A DNA stretch of 64,000 nt. It comes from Caulobacter sp. Root1455. GTDB lineage: Bacteria > Pseudomonadota > Alphaproteobacteria > Caulobacterales > Caulobacteraceae. Positions 7,617-15,408 of this stretch are shown one piece after another. The stretch spans positions 147 to 64,146 of the forward strand of contig NZ_LMFQ01000022.1 of the NCBI RefSeq assembly GCF_001426905.1, given 5' to 3'. The notes below the pieces were generated by a model. The model was not told where the DNA came from. It did no database searches and saw only the letters and a program-made list of their open reading frames with translations. A program made the position numbers and the translations under genes. Position 1 is the stretch's first letter, and the number at the start of each line of letters is the position of its first letter.

Positions 7617-8540
7617 ATGGCCGCCCGCTCGCTTCCGCCGCTCAACGCCCTGCGCGCCTTCGAGGCGTTCGGCCGACGCGGCCGGATGACCCTGGCGGCC
7701 GACGAGCTGTGCGTCACCCACGGGGCGATCAGCCGACAGATCCGCCAGCTCGAGGACCACCTCGGCGTCGCCCTGACCGAGGGACCGCGCAACCGCCTGA
7801 CCCTGACCGAGACGGGCCTGACCCTGGCCCAGGCCCTGACCCAGGCGCTGGACCAGATCGAGGCGGCCCTGCCCCGATCCGCGGGGGCCGGCGACGGGAC
7901 GCTGGTGGTCTCGTGCCTGCCGACCTTCGCCATGAAGTGGCTGATCCCGCGCCTGCCCGATTTCGTCGCCGCCCACCCCGAGATCCAGGCGCGGATCGTG
8001 GAGTCAAACGGGCCGTTCGACTTTCGCGCCGACGGCGTCGACCTGGCGATCCGCATGCGCCTGCCGCACGCACCGCCTTCGCCCGACGCCGACGTCACCC
8101 CGTTCCTCAAACACTATGTCGGCCCCGTGGCCTCGCCCGATCTGGCTGCCCAGGTCGACGATCTGGACAGCCTGGCCCGCCTGCCCCGACTGCACACCCG
8201 CACCTTTCTGGAAAGCTGGGCCGAATGGGAGGCCGCGGCGGGCGTCGCCCTGTCGCCGGCGACGGTGAACCGCGAGTTCGACCACTATTTCTATATGCTG
8301 GAAGCGGCCGCCGCCGGCCTGGGCGTGGCCCTCAGTCCCTACGCTTTCGTCGAGAAAGACCTGGCGGCCGGCCGCCTCGTGGCGCCGCTGGGCCTGGTCC
8401 CAGGCCAGGCCCAGGTCTGCGCCCTGACACCCCGGGGCAAGGCCACCCGCGCGGCGCGGCGGTTCCGCGACTGGCTGGTCGTCCAGGGCGCGGCGACGGC
8501 TTCCCCGCCCGACACCCGAACCGGGTTCTCAACAGGCTGA
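7617..8540 (+). CDS. LysR family regulator (GcvA-like)
   Basis: Transcription factor of 307 residues. The N-terminus L-P-P-L-N-A-L-R-A-F-E-A-F-G-R-R and the winged helix A-A-D-E-L-C-V-T-H-G-A-I-S-R-Q-I-R-Q-L-E are typical of the GcvA/AmpR subgroup. A LysR effector-binding domain follows, with the usual start D-G-T-L-V-V-S-C-L-P-T-F-A-M-K-W-L-I-P-R-L. ATG 7617 is preferred to a GTG 15 bases upstream because it matches the family start. It is divergent from the small membrane ORF at 7545 and may regulate it, which is the usual LysR arrangement. Confidence 0.9.
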   Translation: MAARSLPPLNALRAFEAFGRRGRMTLAADELCVTHGAISRQIRQLEDHLGVALTEGPRNRLTLTETGLTLAQALTQALDQIEAALPRSAGAGDGTLVVSCLPTFAMKWLIPRLPDFVAAHPEIQARIVESNGPFDFRADGVDLAIRMRLPHAPPSPDADVTPFLKHYVGPVASPDLAAQVDDLDSLARLPRLHTRTFLESWAEWEAAAGVALSPATVNREFDHYFYMLEAAAAGLGVALSPYAFVEKDLAAGRLVAPLGLVPGQAQVCALTPRGKATRAARRFRDWLVVQGAATASPPDTRTGFSTG

Positions 8541-8641
8541 GCCGGGATCCGGCGCAAAACCCCTTACACTTTCGCGTTCCGCCCTCTAGTTTCCGCCGAT
8601 CCCCCGCGCCCCGCGCGCCCCACCGAGATCAGGAGCCCGTC

Positions 8642-8851
8642 ATGGACGCCGCCACCATCGCCAAGCTCGAAGGCCATCTGAAGCGCACCTTCGGCAACCC
8701 GCACATCGCCCTGAAGGCTCGTCCCAAGCAGAAGGATTCCGCCGAGGTCGAGGTGAAGGGCGAATTCATCGGCGTCGTCTTCCAGGACGAGGACGAGGAC
8801 GGCTCGTTCATGTTCGAGATGGCGATCCTGGCCGAAGACCTGGAAGGCTAG
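8642..8851 (+). CDS. DUF3126 family protein
   Basis: Small acidic 69-residue cytosolic protein matching the alphaproteobacterial DUF3126 family: M-D-A-A-T-I-A-K-L-E-G-H-L-K-R-T-F-G-N-P at the start, V-E-V-K-G-E-F-I-G-V-V-F-Q-D-E-D-E-D-G-S-F in the middle. Function unknown. It ends just before a palindromic repeat that separates it from the convergent MFS gene. Confidence 0.85.
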   Translation: MDAATIAKLEGHLKRTFGNPHIALKARPKQKDSAEVEVKGEFIGVVFQDEDEDGSFMFEMAILAEDLEG

Positions 8852-8861
8852 TTCGGCTTCC

Positions 8862-8986
8862 GACTTGCCCCCACCTGGCGGCTTCGCCGCCTGTCCGCCC
8901 CCATAGGGGGCGGAGGACGCCACGCTCAAGACCCTCTTCCCCCCATGGGGGAAGACGGTCGCGAAGCGACCCGTAGGGGGCAAGTC
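8862..8986. repeat. Nested palindromic intergenic element
   Basis: Outer arms GACTTGCCCCC (8862-8872) and GGGGGCAAGTC (8976-8986) enclose several smaller hairpins, among them GGCGGCTTCGCCGCC and a CCCCCAT/ATGGGGG pair near 8936-8954. The right arm overlaps the stop codon of the MFS gene. The architecture resembles the element at 35821-35964. Confidence 0.65.
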
Positions 8987-10262
8987 AGGCCGCGCTCACG
9001 ACCAAACTCCGCCGCACCATCAGCGACGCCCCCGCCGCCAGCAGTCCCGCGACGCCGGCGATGATGAACGCCTCCATGTACTGCCCGTCCCGCGCGCGGA
9101 TCACCCCCGCGCCGATCGCCGCCGTCGCCGCGCCCAGCTGGTGGCCGGCCCCGATCCAGCCGAACACGACCGGCCCGTCGCGATCCCCGAACGCCTCGGT
9201 CGCCAGCCGCACGGTCGGCGGCACGGTCGCGATCCAGTCCAGCCCGTAGAACACCGCGAAAACCGACAGGCTCATCAGCGAGAAGTCCGAGAACGGCAGG
9301 TAGATCAGCGAGAGCCCGCGCAGGGCGTAGTACATGAACAGCAGCTTGCGCGGGTCGTAACGGTCGGTCAGCCAGCCCGAGGCCGTGGTGCCGAACAAGT
9401 CGAACAACCCCATCAGCGCCAGCAGGCCGGCCGCCCTGACCTCGGGCAGGCCGCGGTCGCCGCAGAAGGCGATCATGTGCACCCCGATCAGGCCGTTGGT
9501 GGTCAGGCCGCAGATGAAGAAGCCGCCGAACAGCAGCCAGAAGGTGCGGGTCTTGCTGGCCCGGTGCAGGGCGCCGAACGCGGCGGAGAGGGCGTTGGAG
9601 GCCGAGCCCTTCGGCGGCGCCGTCCAGTCGTCGGGCGCGCCGAACGGGCGCTGGCCGATGGCGGCGGGGTCCTCGGGAATCAGCAGCCAGCAGATCGGGG
9701 CCATGATCGCGGCGACGGCGGCCACGGTCAGCACCACCGGCCGCCAGCCGCCCTGATCGGCGATCCAGGCCATGGCCGGCAGGAAGATCAGCGAGCCGGT
9801 GGCCGTGGCGGCGGTCAACAGGCCCAGCATCAGCCCGCGCCGCTGGACGAACCAGCGATTGACGATGGTCGCGCCCAGCACCATGGCCACCGCCCCGCTG
9901 CCGACCCCGGCCATCACGCCCCAGGTGGCCACGTACTGCCAGCTCTGGGTCATGAAGGCCGAAAGCCCGGTCGAGGCCGCCATCAGCAGCAGGGCCAGGC
10001 TGATCGTGCGCCGCACGCCGAACGACTGCATCAGCGCCGCCGCGAACGGTCCGGTCAGGCCGTAGAGGAAGATGCCCACCCCGGCGGCCAGCGAGATCGA
10101 GCCCCGGTCCCAGTGGAAGGCCTTCTCCAGCGGCAGGATCAGCACGCCCGGCGCGGCGCGGAGGCCGGCGGCCGACAGGAGGGCGAGGAAAGTCGCGGCG
10201 GCCACGACGAAGGCGTAGCGGTTTCCAAGGGTGCGGCGGCCAAAAGCCATGAGAGTCTGCAT
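8985..10262 (-). CDS. MFS transporter
   Basis: Twelve-helix secondary transporter of about 425 residues. It shows an MFS loop after helix 2 (Q-S-F-G-V-R-R-T), a second in the C-half (G-W-L-T-D-R-Y-D-P-R-K-L) and a central hydrophilic loop with the P-E-D-P-A-A-I-G-Q-R-P-F-G type seen in oxalate/formate- and monocarboxylate-like MFS proteins. The substrate is unknown. ATG 10262 (or 10250) is chosen because the longer frame would cover the palindromic operators. It is divergent from a TetR gene 69 bases away, so repression by that regulator is likely. Confidence 0.85.
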   Translation of the reverse strand: MQTLMAFGRRTLGNRYAFVVAAATFLALLSAAGLRAAPGVLILPLEKAFHWDRGSISLAAGVGIFLYGLTGPFAAALMQSFGVRRTISLALLLMAASTGLSAFMTQSWQYVATWGVMAGVGSGAVAMVLGATIVNRWFVQRRGLMLGLLTAATATGSLIFLPAMAWIADQGGWRPVVLTVAAVAAIMAPICWLLIPEDPAAIGQRPFGAPDDWTAPPKGSASNALSAAFGALHRASKTRTFWLLFGGFFICGLTTNGLIGVHMIAFCGDRGLPEVRAAGLLALMGLFDLFGTTASGWLTDRYDPRKLLFMYYALRGLSLIYLPFSDFSLMSLSVFAVFYGLDWIATVPPTVRLATEAFGDRDGPVVFGWIGAGHQLGAATAAIGAGVIRARDGQYMEAFIIAGVAGLLAAGASLMVRRSLVVSAA

Positions 10263-10267
10263 GCGAT

Positions 10268-10317
10268 GTAACCGATCGGTACAGGGCTTGTCGCCATGCA
10301 TACGTACCGGTAAGTAA
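10268..10317. promoter_or_regulatory. Two palindromes between MFS and TetR genes, likely TetR operators
   Basis: ACCGATCGGT (10271-10280) and TACCGGTA (10305-10312) are perfect palindromes sharing ACCG/CGGT half-sites. They lie about 34 bases apart, centre to centre, in the 69-base divergent promoter region. This is the usual place for a TetR repressor to control itself and its transporter. Confidence 0.6.
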
Positions 10318-10331
10318 CATCGTCAAGAGCC

Positions 10332-10982
10332 ATGGCCAAGAACGACGAAAAAACCCCCGCCTTGAAGAGTTTGGGCGAAACGCCCGAACACCACCTGCCC
10401 TACGGGCCGGGCCCGCGCGCCGCCGAGCGGATCTTCGAGACCGCGCGCGAGCTGTTCTATCGCGAGGGCATCCGGGCTGTCGGGGTCGACGAGATCGTCA
10501 CCAAGGCCGGGGTGACCAAGCCCAGCCTCTATCGCGGCTTCAAGTCCAAGGACGATCTGGTGGCCGCCGTGCTGCGCGAGGTCGAGGTCGGGTTCTGGGG
10601 CCGCTTCGAGGCGGCCGAGGCGGCTTTTCCCGACGATCCCCGGGCCCAGATGGTCGCCTTTTTCGAGGGCCTGGCCGCGCGGTCGGGCGGCGCGGACTAT
10701 CGGGGCTGCGCGCTCAGCAACGCCGTGGTCGAATATCCGGACCGCGACCACGCCGGCCGGGCCGTGGCCCAGGTCCACAAGCAGGACCTGCGCGCGCGGC
10801 TGCGGGCCAAGGCCGAGGCGATGGGCGCGTCCGACCCCGGGGCGCTGGGCGATGCGATGATGCTGCTGGTCGAGGGGGTGTTCACCTCCAGCCAGATGTT
10901 CGACGACGACGACAAGCCGGCCCTGGCCGTGGTCGGCGCCGTCAAGGCGTTGATCGGCGCCTATTGCTCCCCAACTGAGTGA
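10332..10982 (+). CDS. TetR family regulator
   Basis: A 216-residue repressor. The N-terminal helix-turn-helix reads A-A-E-R-I-F-E-T-A-R-E-L-F, then G-I-R-A-V-G-V-D-E-I-V and A-G-V-T-K-P-S-L-Y-R-G-F-K-S-K-D-D-L, a clear TetR DNA-binding domain at residues 30-80. The C-terminal ligand domain is not assignable. Its stop overlaps the start of the GNAT gene, so the two are coupled. It is divergent from the MFS gene with palindromes between. Confidence 0.92.
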   Translation: MAKNDEKTPALKSLGETPEHHLPYGPGPRAAERIFETARELFYREGIRAVGVDEIVTKAGVTKPSLYRGFKSKDDLVAAVLREVEVGFWGRFEAAEAAFPDDPRAQMVAFFEGLAARSGGADYRGCALSNAVVEYPDRDHAGRAVAQVHKQDLRARLRAKAEAMGASDPGALGDAMMLLVEGVFTSSQMFDDDDKPALAVVGAVKALIGAYCSPTE

Positions 10983-11668
10983 TGATGAGCCATCCCCTAG
11001 ACCGTCCCGTCTGGTCCGCCTTCACGGGCCGCCAAGCCGACCTTGCGCTGCGCGACGGCGGCGCGCTGCGGGTGCATCCGGACTTCGGCCTGTTCGCCGC
11101 CACGGCGGATGACGGGCCCGAGACGCTGGAGGCCCTGGGCCGGCTGGTCCGCGCCCATGGCGGCGAGGTCGGACTGGTCGAGCGGTTCGATCCGCCGCCG
11201 GTCCCCGGGACCACGGTCGTCAACCGCGCCCTCTGCTGGCAGATGACGGCCGACACCCTGGCCGAGCCCAAGCCGGTCGACTTCGAGATCCTGCCGCTGA
11301 CGAACGCCGACGCGCCGGAGATGCTGGCCCTGGCCACCCTGACCGCGCCGGGCCCGTTCTTCTCGCGCACCCACGAGCTGGGCGACTTCGTCGGGGTGAA
11401 GGTCGGCGGCCGGCTGGTCGCCATGGCCGGCGAGCGCATGAGGCCCGACGGCTTCACCGAGGTCAGCGGCGTCTGCGCCCATCCCGACCATCGCGGCAAG
11501 GGCTATGCGGCGCGGCTGATGCTGCACGTGGCCGGCAAGATCGTCGACCGCGGCGAGACTCCGTTCCTGCACAGCTACGCCCACAACGCCGGCGCCATCG
11601 CGCTGTACGAGGCGCTGGGGTTCCGGTTCCGGTGCGAGCAGGTGCTGACCGTGCTGGCGGCCGCCTAG
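10982..11668 (+). CDS. GNAT family N-acetyltransferase
   Basis: A 228-residue cytosolic acyl-CoA-dependent acetyltransferase. The C-terminal GNAT fold is seen in G-R-L-V-A-M-A-G-E-R, then V-S-G-V-C-A-H-P-D-H-R-G-K-G-Y-A-A-R-L-M (the acetyl-CoA loop, R-G-K-G-Y) and Y-A-H-N-A-G-A-I-A-L-Y-E-A-L-G-F-R. The N-terminal half is a FR47-type extension. ATG 10982 overlaps the TetR stop; ATG 10985 is equally possible. The acceptor substrate is unknown. Co-expression with TetR may link it to the same signal as the MFS pump. Confidence 0.88.
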   Translation: MMSHPLDRPVWSAFTGRQADLALRDGGALRVHPDFGLFAATADDGPETLEALGRLVRAHGGEVGLVERFDPPPVPGTTVVNRALCWQMTADTLAEPKPVDFEILPLTNADAPEMLALATLTAPGPFFSRTHELGDFVGVKVGGRLVAMAGERMRPDGFTEVSGVCAHPDHRGKGYAARLMLHVAGKIVDRGETPFLHSYAHNAGAIALYEALGFRFRCEQVLTVLAAA

Positions 11669-11681
11669 CCCCCCAAATAGC

Positions 11682-11783
11682 TGTCATCCCGGACAAGCGC
11701 GCAGCGCGCCGATCCGGGACCGACGCGTGAACTCAGAGCTTCCGGCGGTCCCGGGTCTTCGCTTCGCTACACCCGGAATGACA
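11682..11783. repeat. REP-like inverted repeat
   Basis: Outer arms TGTCATCCCGG (11682-11692) and CCGGAATGACA (11773-11783) pair with one mismatch. Inside are a second pair around GATCCGGGACC/GGTCCCGGGTC and short GC hairpins. It shares the GTCATCCCGG core with the element at 263-389 and lies between convergent genes. Confidence 0.65.
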
Positions 11784-11801
11784 ATTGGGAGGAGTTGAAA
11801 C

Positions 11802-11837
11802 AAAAAAGGACCCGGAGAGCCTTCGCCCTCCGGGTCC
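11802..11837 (-). terminator. Rho-independent terminator of the OPT transporter gene
   Basis: A perfect 10-bp stem (GGACCCGGAG at 11808-11817 with its complement at 11828-11837) is followed on the minus strand by a run of six T, 22 bases after the OPT stop. Confidence 0.85.
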
Positions 11838-11859
11838 CTCAAAGCGCTCAAGCCTTCAA

Positions 11860-13848
11860 CTAGGCCTGGATCTTGTTCGCCGACCGTCTGGCCCAGCCGT
11901 ACAGCCCCGCCACCACGACCGCCGCGGCGATCAGGGCGAAGATCATGCCCAGATGTTCGGGCGGCGCGAAGGGCACAGCCAGCGGTTGGGGGTTCTTGCT
12001 GAAGTAGATAATGGCCGCCAGGGCGACGTTGAACAGGCTTTCGCCGACGATGAAGCCCGAGGCGATCAGCACGCCCAGGCGCTTGGCCGCCTCGCCCATC
12101 CGGTCCTTGTCGACCATCTTATCATAGAGCCAGCCGATCACGGCCCCGACCACGACCGGCGCGGTCACGCTGCTGGGCAGATAGATGGCCAGGCCCACGC
12201 CGAGCGGCGGCAGGCTGAGGCGACCGTTGCTGACGCGGCGCAGGATGATGTCGACGATCACCAGCCCGAGGCCGATCATCGCGCCGTAGCCCAGCAGGCT
12301 CCAGTTCAGGTCGTGGCCGATCACGCCCTTGGCCAGGGTCGAGATCAGGGTCGCCTGTGGGGCGTTCAGCGGCTCCGTGCCAGCGACGGCATGCAAGTTG
12401 GGCGCGCCGGCGAAACCGTAGGAACCGTTCATCACCTCCAGCACGAAGGGGATGACGATGGCGCCGGCGACGACGCCGATGATCAGGGCCACCTGCTGCT
12501 TCCACGGCGTGGCGTCGACCAGCTGGCCGGTCTTCAGGTCCTGCAGGTTGTCGTTGGCCACGACGGCCACGGCCAGCACCATGGTGGTGACATAGAGGGC
12601 GTAGGCGACCAGGGCCTTGGCGATGTCGGGACCGATCACGCCGCGGCCGACCACGCCGACCATCAGCGAGGCGCCCAGCACCGTCAGGATGGCGATGCCC
12701 GAGACCGGGCTGTTGGACGAGCCGATCAGGCCGGCCATGTAGCCGCAGACGGCGGCGGCCAGCAGGCCGGCGACCAGGACGTAACCGACGCCGATGGCCA
12801 CCAGCGGCGCGGCCAGGCTGGTGATCGGACCGCCGGTCAGGAAGTGGGCCAGGAACCAGCCGGCCGGGGCCAGCAGCAGCAGCGACACCAGGCCGACGAT
12901 GCCGATCGGGATGTCCTGCTCGGTGCGCGGGATGACCGCGCCGCCGACCTTGCGGGCCTTGTTGGCCTCGAAGGCCGACATCAGGCCCGACCAGATCGGC
13001 AGGGCCAGCTTGCCCAGCGTCCAGATGGCGGCGGCGCCGATGACGCCCGCGCCCATGAACCGCACCTCGGTCTTCCAGACGGTCAGGGCGTGGTCGGCCA
13101 CCGAGGCGCCGGGGATCGGGTGCAGGCCGGTCATGACCGGCACCAGCACGCCCCAGGCGATGGCCAGGCCCGCGAACATGGCGACGCCGACGGTGATGCC
13201 CATCAGGTGGCCCGCGCCCATCAGGGCCAGCGAGCTGGAGGCGCCCAGGCCGGTCGCGCCGGCCCCGGCCTTGAAGTAGCCCGCCACCTCGGCGGCGAAG
13301 ATCTTGGCGGCGGCCAGGGCCGCGAACAGGGCCGAGGCGACGGTGCCCAGCACCACGGCGATCAGGCCGGCCTGGCCCTCGGCGGCGCCGGCCCGCGAGC
13401 CGGTGCCGACCTTCAGCACCTCGGCGGCGGCGACGCCCTCGGGGTAAGGCAGGTCGGAATTGGTCACCAGGGCCCGGCGCAGGGGGATGGTGTACATCAC
13501 CCCCAGCACCCCGCCGACCAGGCAGGCGCCGAAGGTGGTCAGGAACGGCACGTGGCTCCACCAGCCGATCATCAGCAGGCCCGGCAGCACGAAGATCACC
13601 GACGACAGGGTCCCCGCCGCCGAAGCGATGGTCTGGACGATGTTGTTTTCCTGGATCGTCGCGGTCTTGAAGGCGCGCAGCAGGGCCATCGAGATGACCG
13701 CGGCCGGGATCGAGGTGGCGAAGGTCAGACCCACCTTCAGACCCAGATAGACCTGGGCGGCGGTGAAGACGAGGGTGATGAGGATGCCGAGAAGGACCCC
13801 TCGGATAGTGAACTCCGAACGGGGAGTCGCGGCGGCGTCGGACGACAT
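11860..13848 (-). CDS. OPT family oligopeptide transporter
   Basis: Inner-membrane transporter of about 662 residues with many hydrophobic helices. The N-terminal F-T-I-R-G-V-L-L-G-I-L-I-T and Y-L-G-L-K-V-G-L-T-F-A-T-S-I-P-A-A-V-I-S-M-A are the signature of the prokaryotic OPT group. Later conserved parts include E-N-N-I-V-Q-T-I-A-S-A-A-G-T-L-S, P-Y-P-E-G-V-A-A-A-E-V-L, and N-S-P-V-S-G-I-A-I-L-T. The start at 13848 (M-S-S-D-A-A-A-T) is preferred over a frame 60 bases longer. Relatives carry oligopeptides or metal chelates; the substrate here is unknown. It ends in a clear terminator. Confidence 0.92.
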   Translation of the reverse strand: MSSDAAATPRSEFTIRGVLLGILITLVFTAAQVYLGLKVGLTFATSIPAAVISMALLRAFKTATIQENNIVQTIASAAGTLSSVIFVLPGLLMIGWWSHVPFLTTFGACLVGGVLGVMYTIPLRRALVTNSDLPYPEGVAAAEVLKVGTGSRAGAAEGQAGLIAVVLGTVASALFAALAAAKIFAAEVAGYFKAGAGATGLGASSSLALMGAGHLMGITVGVAMFAGLAIAWGVLVPVMTGLHPIPGASVADHALTVWKTEVRFMGAGVIGAAAIWTLGKLALPIWSGLMSAFEANKARKVGGAVIPRTEQDIPIGIVGLVSLLLLAPAGWFLAHFLTGGPITSLAAPLVAIGVGYVLVAGLLAAAVCGYMAGLIGSSNSPVSGIAILTVLGASLMVGVVGRGVIGPDIAKALVAYALYVTTMVLAVAVVANDNLQDLKTGQLVDATPWKQQVALIIGVVAGAIVIPFVLEVMNGSYGFAGAPNLHAVAGTEPLNAPQATLISTLAKGVIGHDLNWSLLGYGAMIGLGLVIVDIILRRVSNGRLSLPPLGVGLAIYLPSSVTAPVVVGAVIGWLYDKMVDKDRMGEAAKRLGVLIASGFIVGESLFNVALAAIIYFSKNPQPLAVPFAPPEHLGMIFALIAAAVVVAGLYGWARRSANKIQA

Positions 13849-13941
13849 GTAGGGTCCCAAAACAGTTAAGGCGGTCGGACCTTGCACGTCCGACCGCCCT
13901 AAACTCAAGTCTTGTTCCGCATTTCGCGGTTTTGCGGTCGT

Positions 13942-14274
13942 TTATGACCGCGGCGCGCAGACCTCTTCGACGCGCGACGCCAGCTTGTCGTCCTTGGCTT
14001 TCACCGCCAGTTGATAAGCGTCCGCGCACCGATTGGCGTTGATCAGGGCGGCGGCCTTGCGCGCGCGGGCAAACTGCACGGGTGTCGGGCGCGCCACCTC
14101 GACACCCTCCAGGTCGTTGGTCCAGCGCACGTTGTCGGACTGGCCGTAATAGTTGCCCGAAGCGACCTGGGCCTGAACGGACCTCAGGCTGTGAACTTGC
14201 ACCGATTGGGCCATGACCGGCCCGCTGACGCCGAGCATCGCCGATACGGTCAGCGCGATTCTCATGACCTTCAT
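13942..14274 (-). CDS. Small secreted protein, paralogue 1 of 3
   Basis: A 110-residue exported protein of no family I recognise. It has a signal peptide (M-K-V-M-R-I-A-L-T-V-S-A-M-L-G-V-S-G-P-V-M-A). The C-terminal block A-A-A-L-I-N-A-N-R-C-A-D-A-Y-Q-L-A-V and D-D-K-L-A-S-R-V-E-E-V-C is shared with the next two genes. Two cysteines about 26 residues apart are conserved in all three and could form a disulfide. An AGGAAA ribosome site precedes the ATG. All three genes lie on the same strand with their own leaders. Confidence 0.75.
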   Translation of the reverse strand: MKVMRIALTVSAMLGVSGPVMAQSVQVHSLRSVQAQVASGNYYGQSDNVRWTNDLEGVEVARPTPVQFARARKAAALINANRCADAYQLAVKAKDDKLASRVEEVCAPRS

Positions 14275-14329
14275 CGCTGATGTTTCCTTTGCGTTGACCA
14301 GGAAAGCCGGCTTCGCCCTTTGGGATCGG

Positions 14330-14668
14330 TTATCCCAACGGGGAAGGCGCGGCGGTGCACACCTCGTAGACGCGCTTGGCCAGCACCTCGTCTTTCTCGT
14401 CCACGGCCAGGAGATAGGCGTCCTTGCAGCGGTTTCTGTTGATCAGACTGGCGACCTGCGTCGCGCGCTCCCATTGCACCTTTCCGGCGTGGGCGCGGGC
14501 GATGGCGGTCCGCCGTTCGTTTTGCAGGTAGAACTCGCTCATGTTGCCCGCTCCGCCTTGCGGCACAATGATCGGGATGGGCTTCGGGGTGGGCGCCTGC
14601 TGTGCGAAGGCCGGCGCGCCGGCGGCGAACAAGGCGGCGGTGATCACGGCGATTCTGACAAAAGACAT
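14330..14668 (-). CDS. Small secreted protein, paralogue 2 of 3
   Basis: About 112 residues, with a signal peptide (M-S-F-V-R-I-A-V-I-T-A-A-L-F-A-A-G-A-P-A-F-A) and the shared block W-E-R-A-T-Q-V-A-S-L-I-N-R-N-R-C-K-D-A-Y-L-L-A-V, then L-A-K-R-V-Y-E-V-C-T. ATG 14668 follows a good GGAGAAG ribosome site, so it is preferred over the frame 27 bases longer. The middle part is Pro/Ile-rich and differs from its neighbours. Function unknown; probably periplasmic. Confidence 0.75.
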   Translation of the reverse strand: MSFVRIAVITAALFAAGAPAFAQQAPTPKPIPIIVPQGGAGNMSEFYLQNERRTAIARAHAGKVQWERATQVASLINRNRCKDAYLLAVDEKDEVLAKRVYEVCTAAPSPLG

Positions 14669-14888
14669 CCCGGCTTCTCCATCCAGCTTCAACATGAGTA
14701 GGGCGGAACACGCTCAACGCGGCGGCTTCAACCCTAGGCAGCATGCTACACAACGGATAACGCCGCAACGTGAAACAACGGGGGCGGACACCTGGGCCCG
14801 CCGCGGTCATGGCGTGACGCGACCCAGTCGGAAGGCGCCCCGAAGCCTCGCCGCAACCGGCGAACGAGGCCGCGGTCTTATCCGCCGG

Positions 14889-15194
14889 CTAGAAGGTGGT
14901 CGGAGCGGTGCAGACCTCGTAGACGCGCTTGGCCAGCCGCTGGTCCTGATTGTCGGCGGCGAACAAATACGCGTCCTTGCAGCGGTTGTGGTTGATCAGA
15001 TCGGCGGCCTTCACCGCGCGCTTCCATTGCGCCCGAGTCGCGTGAGCGCCCGCGATGGCCGTCAACTGACGGCCCCACATGTCCAGCGGGCTCATCGCGC
15101 CAACGTTGACCGGCACCATGGCCTGTTCGGCCAAGGCTGGCGAAGCGGCGGCAAGGAGGGTCGCGGCGATCGCGGCGGTTCGGATCAACGACAT
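14889..15194 (-). CDS. Small secreted protein, paralogue 3 of 3
   Basis: A 101-residue product with a signal peptide (M-S-L-I-R-T-A-A-I-A-A-T-L-L-A-A-A-S-P-A-L-A) and the shared C-terminal block W-K-R-A-V-K-A-A-D-L-I-N-H-N-R-C-K-D-A-Y-L-F-A-A, then L-A-K-R-V-Y-E-V-C-T. It is closest to paralogue 2. The 220-base gap to paralogue 2 holds no other gene that I can see. Function unknown. Confidence 0.75.
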   Translation of the reverse strand: MSLIRTAAIAATLLAAASPALAEQAMVPVNVGAMSPLDMWGRQLTAIAGAHATRAQWKRAVKAADLINHNRCKDAYLFAADNQDQRLAKRVYEVCTAPTTF

Positions 15195-15335
15195 TGAACG
15201 TTCTCCGGGCTCAAACAGACATCCGATAGCTTGACCGCCTCAGCTCCTGCAGAGACAAGCTTCAACCTCTGGAAGAATAATCTCAGCCGTACACACGGCG
15301 CAATCCCCCGTTCGCCTCGAAAACCGAGGCCAGAA

Positions 15336-15370
15336 CGAAAAGAGCGGGCCCGGATCGACCGGGCCCGCTC
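15336..15370 (-). terminator. Terminator of the PhoH gene
   Basis: A perfect 12-bp stem (15342-15353 with 15359-15370, GAGCGGGCCCGG and its complement) with a 5-base loop lies 39 bases beyond the PhoH stop and is followed on the minus strand by CTTTTC. Confidence 0.8.
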
Positions 15371-15408
15371 CTGACAGGTCAATTGACGCCGTTTGCGGCG
15401 TCGTCAGC

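Noticed and set aside
9141..10271. Long open frame antisense to the MFS gene
   Set aside because: Low-complexity Gly/Gln/Arg sequence and no family; the minus-strand transporter explains the region.
11785..13869. 694-codon open frame antisense to the OPT transporter
   Set aside because: Same kind of shadow, rich in Gln/Asp/His/Gly and with no signal or domain; the OPT gene is unmistakable.
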